Shown: positions 8,511 to 17,389 of the stretch, piece by piece
How the letters are laid out: each line of letters opens with the position of its first letter
Numbering within the stretch: the stretch's first letter is position 1
NCBI GenBank assembly: GCA_018241995.1
Contig: JAFECT010000012.1
Span: forward strand, 1 to 64,000
Length of the DNA: 64,000 nt
Source: Pseudomonadota bacterium
Lineage (GTDB): Bacteria; Pseudomonadota; Alphaproteobacteria; Caulobacterales; Caulobacteraceae
Direction: 5' to 3'
Program-made: the position numbers and the translations under genes
The notes under the pieces: generated by a model
The model's database searches: none
What the model saw: only the letters and a program-made list of their open reading frames with translations
What the model was told of the DNA's origin: nothing

Positions 8511-10006
8511 CCGCTTCAGTGCACCGCGAATTCGACCGTCCCGTGCCGCCACGGGACCCGGAGGACGACCAGCTGCGGCTGGAGTGCGGGGTTTTCGGCG
8601 TGTTCGGGGTGCGCGACGCCTCGGCGGTGGTGGCGCTGGGCCTGCACGCACTGCAGCACCGCGGCCAGGAGGCCTGCGGCATCGCCTCGTCGGACGGCGC
8701 CCGTTTCTTCACCGAGCGGCACATGGGGCTGGTGGGCGAAGCCTTCGGGCGCGGCGACCTGATGGAGCGCCTGCCCGGTCATGGCGCGGTCGGCCACACC
8801 CGCTATTCCACGGCCGGCGGCTCGTTCCTGCGCAACGTCCAGCCGATGTTCGCCGATCTGGAGACGGGCGGCATCGCCTTGGCCCACAACGGCAACCTGA
8901 CCAACTTCATGGCGCTCCGCACCGAGCTGGTCGGCGAGGGCGCCATCTTCCAGTCGACCTCTGACTCCGAGGTGATCCTCCACCTCATCGCGCGTTCGCG
9001 TAAGGCCAAGATCGTCGACCGCTTCATCGAGGCCCTGGCCCAGATCGAGGGCGGCTACGCCCTGATTGCGCTCACCAACCGCAAGATGATCGGGGTGCGC
9101 GATCCGCTTGGCATCCGCCCGCTGGTGCTGGGCGAACTGGCCGGCAAGTACGTGCTGGCGTCCGAGACCTGCGCGCTCGACATGATCGGCGCCCGCTTCG
9201 TGCGCGACGTCGAAAACGGCGAGATGGTCGTCATCGACGAGCACGGGGTGGAGTCGATCAAGCCCTTCCCCACCCGCGCCGCCCGTCCCTGCGTGTTTGA
9301 ATACGTCTACTTCTCCCGGCCCGACAGCGTGGTGCACGGCCGCTCGGTCTATGAGGTGCGCAAGCGCATGGGCGCGCGCCTGGCCCGCGAGCATTCGGTC
9401 GAGGCCGACGTGGTCGTGCCGGTGCCCGACAGCGGCGTTCCCGCCTCGCTCGGCTATGCCGCCGAAAGCGGCATCCCGTTCGAGATGGGCATCATCCGCA
9501 ACCACTACATCGGCCGCACCTTCATCCAGCCCAGCCAGGGCGTGCGCGAGCTCGGCGTGCGCATGAAGCACAGCCCCAACCGCGCGGCCCTGGCCGGCAA
9601 GCGCGTGGTGCTGATCGACGATTCCATCGTGCGCGGCACCACCTCGGTGAAGATCGTGCGCATGGTGCGCGAGGCCGGCGCCAAGGAGGTGCACCTGCGC
9701 TCCGCCTCCCCGCCGATCAAGTGGCCGGACTTCTACGGCATCGACATGCCCGACCGCGACAAGCTGCTGGCCGCCACCAAGAGCCTGGCCGAGATGCGCC
9801 AGATGCTGGAAGTGGACTCGCTGGGCTTCCTCTCTGTGGAAGGCCTCTACGACGCCATGGGCGTGGGCCCGCGCGACCCCGAGAACCCCCAGTTCACCGA
9901 CCACTACTTCACCGGCGACTACCCCACCCGCTTGCTCGACCGAGAGATCGTAGAGGGGCGCGAGGATACAGCCGGGCGGCAGCTGAGCTTCCTGGTCAGC
10001 GCTTAA
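8507..10006 (+). CDS. purF: Amidophosphoribosyltransferase
   Basis: PurF makes 5-phosphoribosylamine from PRPP and glutamine, the first committed step of purine synthesis. In the 499-aa product the glutaminase nucleophile is C27 (LECGVFGVFG), so a propeptide of 26 residues must be removed. Family motifs include ALQHRGQEACGI, GHTRYSTAG and the PRPP-binding loop VVLIDDSIVRGTTS. It is translationally coupled to cvpA. No terminator follows, and the SIR2-STAND gene starts 36 nt downstream. Confidence 0.98.
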   Translation: MTASVHREFDRPVPPRDPEDDQLRLECGVFGVFGVRDASAVVALGLHALQHRGQEACGIASSDGARFFTERHMGLVGEAFGRGDLMERLPGHGAVGHTRYSTAGGSFLRNVQPMFADLETGGIALAHNGNLTNFMALRTELVGEGAIFQSTSDSEVILHLIARSRKAKIVDRFIEALAQIEGGYALIALTNRKMIGVRDPLGIRPLVLGELAGKYVLASETCALDMIGARFVRDVENGEMVVIDEHGVESIKPFPTRAARPCVFEYVYFSRPDSVVHGRSVYEVRKRMGARLAREHSVEADVVVPVPDSGVPASLGYAAESGIPFEMGIIRNHYIGRTFIQPSQGVRELGVRMKHSPNRAALAGKRVVLIDDSIVRGTTSVKIVRMVREAGAKEVHLRSASPPIKWPDFYGIDMPDRDKLLAATKSLAEMRQMLEVDSLGFLSVEGLYDAMGVGPRDPENPQFTDHYFTGDYPTRLLDREIVEGREDTAGRQLSFLVSA

Positions 10007-10042
10007 GTCAGCCCGCAGCCATTCAAGCGTGACAGGCGCGAT

Positions 10043-13000
10043 GTGATCAACTTAAGGTCGGACCTTTCGGGGGCCGACGACTTGACTGACGACTACCTGC
10101 GCGAAGAACTGAGAAAGGCTATCGCCACGAGCGGCCCTAAGCCGATCGTGATTTGCGGTGCCGGAGTGTCGATGCAGGCAACGGACGGGAAGGCACCCGG
10201 CTGGGGCGCACTGATCGAGTCTGGCATAGGGCGGGTCGCCAATCTCGATGCGAGCGCGAAGACCTGGGCGGGGAAAGCCGCCGCCAAGATCAAGAAGAAC
10301 GACCCAAAGGTCTGGATCAAGGTCGCGAACGAACTCACGCAGCGGCTGGGCGGTGCGCACAACAGCGAATTTCGAACATGGCTCTATGACCAAGTGGGTC
10401 AACTGAGGCCAACCAAGCGCGACCTGATCGAGGCGCTATTGGGCTGGGGATGCCCGATCGCAACAACCAACTACGACGAAATACTTCAGCGAGCCACGGG
10501 ACGGCCGGTAGTCCTCTGGTCTGACCATGCTGGAACGGCCGATTGGCTGGCGGGGCGCACTGATGCCATCCTGCATTTGCATGGCCATTGGGCGACGCCC
10601 GCAAGCGTGATCCTCGGATCGGAGTCCTATGCTCGTCATAGCGGTGACGAGCGGCGAAAGTTGCTACAGCAATTCATGGCGCTCGGCCGGCCGACCGTTT
10701 TCGTTGGTTGCAGCGACAGTGGTCTGAACGACCCGGACTTCGCTCAACTCGCCGCCTTCGTGACCGAATGGCCGGATGTCGCGGAGCGGCGCTACTGGCT
10801 GATAAAACACGACGCAACGACTGGTGCTCCCCCTGGCGCTCAACTTGACGACAGGCTCTTCCCCATTTCGTTCGGCTCAACAAACGACGATTTGCCCATC
10901 TTCCTGCGAGCACTCGCGCCGGCAAGCGCAGGCCTCAGACGTATCGACCGCGACGTCGAAAGGCCGTCTATCTTCGGCCGTGACGACGAGATGGAGGCCG
11001 TAATCGCTGCCGTGACGGCGCACGGAACTGCCCTGATTGCGGGCGGTCCCGGCATGGGGAAAACCACACTTGCCGTCGCGGCCCTGTATGATGAGCGCAT
11101 ACGTGCAGCTTTTGCGGAGCGCCGCGTCTTCATTTCTCTCGAGCCCGCAGCCGAGCCCAGAGAGTTGCTGTCCCGCCTCGCTGACGGCTTCGGTCTCTCC
11201 GCGACCGGCGGGACTGACGCGTTGCTGGAGGAGATTGAAGCATTCGCAAAGGCCAAGCCAGTAGCGGCGATCCTGGACAATGCCGAGTCGGTGTTCGAAC
11301 GGAATCACCGCGAGGCTGAGCGTTTGCTCAGGTTGTTGGCGCAGATCAGCAACCTAGCGCTGGTGGTGACCATTCGGGGAGATGCGCCGACCGTGTCTGG
11401 CGCAACCGTCATCAGCGATCTACCCAAACTCGACGAACCGGCCGCGCGCACCGCATTTCTCGATGTGGCAGGGGATCGATTCAGCAGTGACCCGGCTCTC
11501 CCGAAGCTGCTTTCCGTGCTGGAGGGCCACGCACTGTCCATCAACCTGCTGGGTGCTCGGGCGAAGTCCGAGGCCACGCTGCTAGGCCTTGTCGAACGTT
11601 GGAACGCCGCGCACGCCGGCCTCCTCAAACACCCGATCCACGGTGAAGCGCGCCTAACGAGCGTGAGTGCGTCCCTGAGGCTTTCCATGGAAAGCCCGCG
11701 GATGATGGGCTCGCCGGACGCGCGCCGTTTGGTTGGCATCCTGGCTCAGCTCCCGGCCGGACTCGCCGCAGGCGACGTGAGCATCCTGCTCGGCGGGGAC
11801 CTTGCGCCAGCCCAAGCTGAAGATGTCGCCGACTGCCTACGCCAGCTTCACTTGGTGGAGCGCAGGCCCGACCGCCGCCTACGGATGCTTACCCCTCTTC
11901 GTGAATGCGCGAAGCTCGAAGTGCCTTTGGAGGAGTCGGACCTTGGTCGCGTGGTGAGCCATTTCCTCGCTATCGCAACCGACGCAGGACGGATCGGGAC
12001 CAACACTTGGGAGAAGGTTCGCGCTTCCGTCGAGACCGAGGCTGACAACTTGGATCCGCTGATACTGCTGGCGCTCCAAAAAGGTCCAGTTGATAATATT
12101 CTTGAGGATGCGCTAGACGGTCTAGGTTTGTACCATTCTTCGTCGGGCCGCGCAGGTGTTTCAAGCTTAGCTGTAGCGCATAAAATTTTAGAAACGCAAC
12201 ACAATCCCGCAGCCATCGCGGGAAGCTTCTTTAGATTAGCTATATCCGCGCCATCAAGCTTAGATGGAAACAAAAAAGCACTATTCGAGAAAGCCCTCAA
12301 TAAATATAAGAAAATAAATGATATTTCCGGGGAGGCGTACTGTCTAATTAATATCGGACATCTATATCGTGCTTCTAACCTTGATGCCGCTCGCGCAAAT
12401 TACGAGCAAGCAAAACTGCTATTTAAACAGCTCGGCAATGCCGATGGCGAAGCCGCCTGCATAACAAGCTTAGCCAATGTCGCGCGAGTAATTGCCCGAC
12501 ACCAAGACGCAATTAATTTTTACGAAGAAGCCAAGTCGCTCTATCAAAAAATTGGACAAAAGAAAGGTGAGGCCGACTGCCTGTTTGGCCTGGCAGATAT
12601 CGCACGTACTCAGGGGAATTTGACCGTATCCAAGAATTTGTACGAGCAAGCCAGGCTAATATTTCTCCATTCTGGCCTTAGTGTTGGAGAAGCAAACGCC
12701 ACCTTTTGCTTGGGGGAACTTGCAAGGCTTAATTCCGAATACGATGCTGCAGAGACTCTTATTGCGCAGGCCATGAATATATACCAGCGAGTGGACGACG
12801 CTCTTGGGACAGGCAATTGCCAATTTGTCCTTGGGGAAATTGCTCTTTCTCGGAGAAATTGTGACGAGGCTCGAAATTATTACATCGCCGCCACAACATT
12901 CTACCAACGCGTTGGAGGCGTACTCGGCGAGGCACATTGTCTAAAAGGCCTCGGAGACATCGCGCTTATTCTGTCCCAGAAAGATGATGCGTACGCCCTA

Positions 13001-13207
13001 TATGAACAGGCAAAATATATTCTCTCCAATTTTGGCAATCCGATAGCGGAAGCAGAATGCCTAATGTCACTTGGTGAGATTGATGAATCAAGAGGCGATA
13101 TAGGTAAGGCGAGGTTGGCGTTTGAGACCGCTGTGAAACTGTATGCTAGCGCTGGCCTTCTCGATGAAGAGGCGAGCGCCCGAGCGCGCATCGAGGAATT
13201 GGATTGA
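10043..13207 (+). CDS. SIR2-like / STAND NTPase / TPR protein, putative antiphage defence
   Basis: A 1054-aa three-module protein. Residues about 30-290 are SIR2-like: GAGVS at 39-43, TTNYDE at 141-146 and HLHGHW at 178-183 are the NAD-pocket and catalytic signatures. Residues about 310-640 are a STAND/NB-ARC-type NTPase: FGRDDEM, P-loop GGPGMGKTT (334-342) and Walker B AILDN with D412. Residues about 745-1054 hold seven to eight regular 40-residue TPRs, each opening GEAxCLxxLGxIA. In known families (for example SIR2-STAND antiphage proteins) the repeats sense phage, the NTPase oligomerises and the SIR2 domain depletes NAD+. That role is inferred here. GTG start. The TPR part is much richer in A+T than the rest. 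There is no partner gene, so it would act alone. It follows purF by 36 nt with no terminator. Confidence 0.85.
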   Translation: MINLRSDLSGADDLTDDYLREELRKAIATSGPKPIVICGAGVSMQATDGKAPGWGALIESGIGRVANLDASAKTWAGKAAAKIKKNDPKVWIKVANELTQRLGGAHNSEFRTWLYDQVGQLRPTKRDLIEALLGWGCPIATTNYDEILQRATGRPVVLWSDHAGTADWLAGRTDAILHLHGHWATPASVILGSESYARHSGDERRKLLQQFMALGRPTVFVGCSDSGLNDPDFAQLAAFVTEWPDVAERRYWLIKHDATTGAPPGAQLDDRLFPISFGSTNDDLPIFLRALAPASAGLRRIDRDVERPSIFGRDDEMEAVIAAVTAHGTALIAGGPGMGKTTLAVAALYDERIRAAFAERRVFISLEPAAEPRELLSRLADGFGLSATGGTDALLEEIEAFAKAKPVAAILDNAESVFERNHREAERLLRLLAQISNLALVVTIRGDAPTVSGATVISDLPKLDEPAARTAFLDVAGDRFSSDPALPKLLSVLEGHALSINLLGARAKSEATLLGLVERWNAAHAGLLKHPIHGEARLTSVSASLRLSMESPRMMGSPDARRLVGILAQLPAGLAAGDVSILLGGDLAPAQAEDVADCLRQLHLVERRPDRRLRMLTPLRECAKLEVPLEESDLGRVVSHFLAIATDAGRIGTNTWEKVRASVETEADNLDPLILLALQKGPVDNILEDALDGLGLYHSSSGRAGVSSLAVAHKILETQHNPAAIAGSFFRLAISAPSSLDGNKKALFEKALNKYKKINDISGEAYCLINIGHLYRASNLDAARANYEQAKLLFKQLGNADGEAACITSLANVARVIARHQDAINFYEEAKSLYQKIGQKKGEADCLFGLADIARTQGNLTVSKNLYEQARLIFLHSGLSVGEANATFCLGELARLNSEYDAAETLIAQAMNIYQRVDDALGTGNCQFVLGEIALSRRNCDEARNYYIAATTFYQRVGGVLGEAHCLKGLGDIALILSQKDDAYALYEQAKYILSNFGNPIAEAECLMSLGEIDESRGDIGKARLAFETAVKLYASAGLLDEEASARARIEELD

Positions 13208-13248
13208 CCGGAAGGCAATCCATCGACTCACGGCCGATCTTCAACAGC

Positions 13249-13263
13249 GATGATGCGATCATC
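13249..13263. promoter_or_regulatory. 15-bp palindrome upstream of the SDR gene
   Basis: GATGAT and ATCATC form a perfect 6-3-6 inverted repeat (GATGATGCGATCATC), 27 nt before the SDR start codon. It lies in the only gap between the SIR2-STAND gene and the SDR gene. It could be an operator; no cognate regulator is adjacent. Confidence 0.25.
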
Positions 13264-13289
13264 CCCTCTGCCCGCTATACGCACCCGCC

Positions 13290-14039
13290 ATGACCGTCGA
13301 TTCCTCTAAGCCTCTCGCGGGCCGCATCGTCCTCGTCACCGGAGCCTCGCGCGGCATCGGCCAAGCCTGCGCCCTGGCCATGGCCAAGGCGGGCGCGCAT
13401 GTGATCGCCGCCGCGCGGACGCAGGGCGGGCTGGAGGAGCTGGACGACGCCATCTTCGCCGCCACCGGCGAGCGCGCGACGCTCACCCCCTTCGATCTGG
13501 TGGACGGCGGGGCCATCGACCGGCTGGGCGGGGCGGTGTTCGAGCGGTTCAAGCGGCTGGATGTGCTGGTGCACGCCGCCGCCATGCCGGGCGTGCTGAC
13601 GCCGGTCTCGCACATGGACCCGCGCGACTGGGCCAAGGTGATGGCCATCAACCTGACCGCCTCCTATCGCCTGATCCGCTCGTTCGAGCCCCTGCTGAAG
13701 GCGTCCGAGGCCGGGCGCGCGATCTTCTTCACCTCCGGCGTCGTACCGCGCCCGCGCGCTTTCTTCGGCGCCTATGCGGCGACCAAGGCGGGGATGGAGT
13801 CGCTGGTGCGCTGCTGGGCCGACGAGATCGAGAACACGTCGGTGCGTTCGGCCATCGTCAATCCCGGCCCGATGCGCACCCGCATGCGCGCCGAGGCCTT
13901 CCCCGGCGAAGACCCCATGACCCTGCCGCCGCCGGAGGAGATCACGCCCCTGATCGTCGACCTGGCGCGCGCGGACCGCGATCCGTCGCCGAAGCAGACC
14001 ATCGAGTTCTCTGAGTGGAAGGCGGCCCAAGGGGCCTGA
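13290..14039 (+). CDS. SDR family NAD(P)-dependent oxidoreductase
   Basis: A classical short-chain dehydrogenase/reductase of 249 aa. The Rossmann nucleotide motif is TGASRGIG (residues 19-26), the structural segment is VHAAAMPG, and the catalytic tyrosine and lysine are in YAATK. The substrate cannot be read from sequence. It has its own short upstream region with a palindrome and ends 6 nt before the convergent minus-strand membrane protein gene, so the two transcripts meet. Confidence 0.92.
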   Translation: MTVDSSKPLAGRIVLVTGASRGIGQACALAMAKAGAHVIAAARTQGGLEELDDAIFAATGERATLTPFDLVDGGAIDRLGGAVFERFKRLDVLVHAAAMPGVLTPVSHMDPRDWAKVMAINLTASYRLIRSFEPLLKASEAGRAIFFTSGVVPRPRAFFGAYAATKAGMESLVRCWADEIENTSVRSAIVNPGPMRTRMRAEAFPGEDPMTLPPPEEITPLIVDLARADRDPSPKQTIEFSEWKAAQGA

Positions 14040-14045
14040 TCGCGC

Positions 14046-14492
14046 CTAGATAGCTTGTCCGGTCGCCATCTGCGCTGCCAGGAGGCCGACGGGAATCGAG
14101 ATCAGCAGGTTCAGCACGCCGAAACCGATGGCGGCCCAGCGCAGGCGCGGCAGGGCCACGGCCGCCAGCGCGGTCATGCCCACGATCAGCAGCGCCGCTG
14201 CGATGAAGATCCAATCGGCGTAGGCCCGGGGCAGCGTCCCGTGCAGCAGGACCGCCGCGCCCACCTCCAGCACCCAGCCCAGCGGGATGGTCATGAACAG
14301 GGCCCAGGCGTGCAGCCTCGGCCCGCTCGCCACCGTGCGGCCGGCCAGGGCCACCAGGATCGCGCCGCCGATTAGCCCCAGCCACGGGTGGCCCAGAAGC
14401 GCGCCGGCTGCGAAACCGTCCGCGGCCGCCATCAGGATGATCAGCAGCTTCAGCGTATTGGGCTTGAGCCCGGTGGCGCCCAGCTCGGTCAT
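14046..14492 (-). CDS. Small integral membrane protein downstream of der
   Basis: A 148-aa hydrophobic protein of unknown function. From the ATG at 14492 (MTELGATGLKPNTLKLLI) it shows four to five membrane helices: about 13-45, 55-75, 90-110 and 120-145. The frame extends further upstream across der, but that part is a shadow. Its start is 5 nt after the der stop on the same strand, so it is probably co-translated with der. I do not recognise a named family. Confidence 0.7.
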   Translation of the reverse strand: MTELGATGLKPNTLKLLIILMAAADGFAAGALLGHPWLGLIGGAILVALAGRTVASGPRLHAWALFMTIPLGWVLEVGAAVLLHGTLPRAYADWIFIAAALLIVGMTALAAVALPRLRWAAIGFGVLNLLISIPVGLLAAQMATGQAI

Positions 14493-14497
14493 GCGGC

Positions 14498-15907
14498 TCA
14501 GTCCCGACGCTTGCGGATGGTCGGCGCGCGGCGCGACTTGAACGACTTGGCGCGGTCGTACTCGGCGCTGCCCTGCTCGGCGTTCGGGTCGGAACCCTTG
14601 TTGGCCTTGATGGTCACGCGGATCGGCACGCCCGGCAGGTCGAAGCTCTCCCTGAGCGAATTGATCAGGTAGCGCCTGTATTGGTCCGGCAGCTGCGAGG
14701 CGCGGGTCGCGAACAGCACGAAGGTCGGCGGGCGCGCCTTGGTCTGGGCCATGTATTTCGGGCGGATCCGCTTTCCGTCCACGGCGGGGGGTGGGTGGCG
14801 CTGCACGGCCATGGCCAGCCAGTCGTTGAGGTCGCGCGTCTTGACCTTGGTGGACCAGTCGCGATGCGCCTTCAGGATCGCCGGCATCAGCCGCTCGACG
14901 CCCCGGCCGGTGACGCCGGACAGGGTCACCAGCGGAGAGCCCTTCAACTGGGGCAACACCCGGTCGGCCTGCTCGCGCAAGGCCTTCAGACGCGCCTGCG
15001 GCTCCTTCACCAGGTCGAATTTGGTCACGCAATAGACCAGGGCCCGGCCCTCGCGCTCGACCAGGTCGGCGATCTGCAGGTCCTGGGTCTCGAACGCGTT
15101 TTCCTCGTCCATCACCAGCACCACCACCTCGGCGAAGGTGATGGCGCGGATGGAGTCGGCGGTGGAGAGCTTCTCGAGCTTCTCCTGCACGCGCGCCTTG
15201 CGCCTCAGGCCAGCGGTGTCGACCAGGCGGATGCGGCGGTTGTCGTATTCCCAGTCCACCGGGATGGCGTCGCGCGTGATGCCGGCCTCAGGCCCGGTCA
15301 GCATCCGGTCCTCGCCGATGATCCGATTGACCAGGGTGGACTTGCCCGCGTTCGGCCGCCCGACGATGGCGATACGAATAGGGATTTCCGGGTCGTCGGC
15401 CTCGTCGTCCTCGATCGGCTCCATCGCGGCCAGGGCGGCGTAGAGGTCGGCCAGGCCCTCGCCGTGCTCGGCCGAGAACGGAATCGGCTCGCCGAAGCCC
15501 AGGGCGAAGGCCTCGTTGACCCCGGCGTCCGAGGCCTTGCTCTCGGCCTTGTTGGCCAACAGCACCACCGGCTTGTCCTTGCGCCGCAGCAGGTCGGCGA
15601 AGATCTCGTCGAGCGGGACCACACCCTCGCGCGCATCGACCACGAACAGCGACACGTCCGCCTCGTCCACGGCCTTTTCGGTCTGGGCGCGCATGCGCGC
15701 CTCGAGGCTCTCGTCGGAGACATCCTCGAAGCCCGCGGTGTCGATCAGCTCCAGCTCCAGGTCGCCGATGCGCCCTGCGCCATAGCGCCGGTCGCGCGTC
15801 ACGCCCGGGCGGTCGTCGACGATGGCCAGCTTCTTCCCGGCCAGGCGGTTGAACAGGGTCGACTTGCCGACGTTCGGCCGGCCGACGATGGCGACCTTCA
15901 GCGGCAT
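14498..15907 (-). CDS. der: Ribosome biogenesis GTPase Der (EngA)
   Basis: Der is an essential GTPase needed for 50S subunit maturation. The 469-aa product has the defining two tandem G domains, with P-loops GRPNVGKSTL (about residues 8-17) and GRPNAGKSTL (about 183-192), and a C-terminal KH-like domain (from about 370) ending in a basic tail. Downstream of bamB, in the same order as E. coli yfgM-bamB-der, but a terminator separates bamB from der here, so der probably has its own promoter. Confidence 0.97.
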   Translation of the reverse strand: MPLKVAIVGRPNVGKSTLFNRLAGKKLAIVDDRPGVTRDRRYGAGRIGDLELELIDTAGFEDVSDESLEARMRAQTEKAVDEADVSLFVVDAREGVVPLDEIFADLLRRKDKPVVLLANKAESKASDAGVNEAFALGFGEPIPFSAEHGEGLADLYAALAAMEPIEDDEADDPEIPIRIAIVGRPNAGKSTLVNRIIGEDRMLTGPEAGITRDAIPVDWEYDNRRIRLVDTAGLRRKARVQEKLEKLSTADSIRAITFAEVVVLVMDEENAFETQDLQIADLVEREGRALVYCVTKFDLVKEPQARLKALREQADRVLPQLKGSPLVTLSGVTGRGVERLMPAILKAHRDWSTKVKTRDLNDWLAMAVQRHPPPAVDGKRIRPKYMAQTKARPPTFVLFATRASQLPDQYRRYLINSLRESFDLPGVPIRVTIKANKGSDPNAEQGSAEYDRAKSFKSRRAPTIRKRRD

Positions 15908-15928
15908 GGCGGTTCCCGTTCCTTTCCG

Positions 15929-15963
15929 AAAAAGCGAAGCCCCCGCCGGATCACGGCGAGGGC
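15929..15963 (-). terminator. Rho-independent terminator after bamB (minus strand)
   Basis: Read on the minus strand, GCCCTCGCCG pairs with CGGCGGGGGC (10 bp including one G-U) around a 5-nt loop, followed within 5 nt by TTTTT. It lies between the bamB stop at 16016 and the der start at 15907. Confidence 0.75.
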
Positions 15964-16015
15964 GCGCTCTGTACTACAGTGAAGCGCCGGAAGCGAACCC
16001 GGCGCCGCTTCAAGC

Positions 16016-17389
16016 CTAGCGGATGGCGACCAGCTTGGCGTTGTCGGTCACGACATAGATCATGCCGTCGTAGGCAATAGGCGACATGTAAGAGGCGTCG
16101 CCGATCTTGATGGTCTTGGTCAGCTTGCCGGTCTTGGCTTCCAGGGTGACGGCCTCGCCCCAGTTGTTGACCAGGATCAGCCGGTCGCCGGACAGCATCG
16201 GGCCGGACCAGATCGGGTGCACCACGTGACGACCGATGCGGGCGAAGCCGCCCTCCTGTCGCGTGCGGCCCTTGTTCAGGTCGACCAGCCAGTAGACCTG
16301 GCCGCTCTCGCGGTTGACCGCGACCACCTCGCCCGCCTTGGAGACGATGTAGACGGCGTCGCCGGCCGGCCAGGGGGTGTTGATGCTGGCGATGGGCAGT
16401 TCCCAGCGCGGGTTGCCCGAGCGCACGTCCACCGCGGCGAACACGCCCGACTGCGAGGCGGCGTAGACGTCGCCCTTGTAGATGACCGGACGGCCCGGGA
16501 TGTCACGGATTTCCGACAGGGCGTTCATGCGGCTGGTGCGCGACAGCGCCTGATCCCAGAGCGCGTTGCCGTTGGCGGCCGACAGGGCCACCAGTTCGCC
16601 CGAGGCGAAGGGCGCGACCACTTCGTCGCCCAGCACGGCGGGGCTCGAGGCCTTCAGCACGCGCGCCGGCTCGACCAGGGCCTGGTAGGACCAGACCTGA
16701 TCGCCGTTGTTGACGTCGAAGGCCAGGATCTGGTCGTCCAGGTCCACGGCGAACACGCGCCCGTTCGAGATGGTCGGGGCGGCGTGGATCGGGCTGGTCA
16801 CGTTCTTCTGCCACAGCACCTTGCCGGTGGCGGCGTCGAGCGCGGCGACCAGGCGGAAGCCCGAGGTCACCAGCACCTTGCCGTCGGCCACGGCCAGGCC
16901 GCCGCCGAAGGCTTCCTTGTCGCGCTTGGACTTGGGACGCAGGTTGGTGCGCCACTCGTGGCGGCCGGTCTTGGCGTCGGTGGCCACCACGTCGGCCTGG
17001 CCGTCCATGGTGAAGATCTTGCCGTCCACGGCCACCGGCGGGGCGGTGACCTGGGTCTTGGCGCCCGACTTCACGCCGATGTCACGCCGCCAGGCCACCT
17101 GGAAGTCTGGCGCGGCCTGCACGTTCTCCAGCGATTGTTCGGCGTTGCCGCCGGGCAGCGGCCAGGCGGCGACGGGCTGGGCCTCCGGCAGGGCGATCTC
17201 GACGCCCGACAGCGCGTCGGACGGCTTGACGGTGGTGTCGTAGGTCAGGACCGGGATGCGCTCGCCCTTGGCGGCGACGATCTTGGACTTGGGCCCGTGG
17301 AACGGGTTCATCTTGCTGACGGTCCCGCACGACGCCAGGGCGACGCACGCCACGCCCAGGGCGGCGACCTTGATTACGCGGTTCATCAA
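16016..17389 (-). CDS. bamB: Outer membrane assembly lipoprotein BamB
   Basis: BamB is a beta-propeller lipoprotein of the BAM complex, which inserts outer membrane proteins. The 457-aa product has a lipoprotein signal (MMNRVIKVAALGVACVALASC) with lipobox LASC, so the mature N-terminus is C22. The rest is PQQ-type propeller blades, each with GxxxALDAATGKVLWQ-like signatures (for example VVATDAKTGRHEWR and VVAVNRESGQVYW). The start overlaps the stop of the upstream yfgM-like gene by 4 nt. This is longer than E. coli BamB (392 aa), as in other alphaproteobacteria. Confidence 0.93.
   Translation of the reverse strand: MMNRVIKVAALGVACVALASCGTVSKMNPFHGPKSKIVAAKGERIPVLTYDTTVKPSDALSGVEIALPEAQPVAAWPLPGGNAEQSLENVQAAPDFQVAWRRDIGVKSGAKTQVTAPPVAVDGKIFTMDGQADVVATDAKTGRHEWRTNLRPKSKRDKEAFGGGLAVADGKVLVTSGFRLVAALDAATGKVLWQKNVTSPIHAAPTISNGRVFAVDLDDQILAFDVNNGDQVWSYQALVEPARVLKASSPAVLGDEVVAPFASGELVALSAANGNALWDQALSRTSRMNALSEIRDIPGRPVIYKGDVYAASQSGVFAAVDVRSGNPRWELPIASINTPWPAGDAVYIVSKAGEVVAVNRESGQVYWLVDLNKGRTRQEGGFARIGRHVVHPIWSGPMLSGDRLILVNNWGEAVTLEAKTGKLTKTIKIGDASYMSPIAYDGMIYVVTDNAKLVAIR

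Noticed and set aside
10043..13207. Splitting the SIR2-STAND-TPR gene into two genes at the G+C change
   Set aside because: The reading frame is continuous and the TPR part has no start codon with a ribosome binding site at the boundary; the three-module protein is a known type of architecture.
13249..13263. Attachment site or end of a mobile element next to the SIR2-STAND gene
   Set aside because: The 15-bp palindrome has no matching copy at the left edge of the gene (10007-10042), so it is not evidence of a bounded mobile element.
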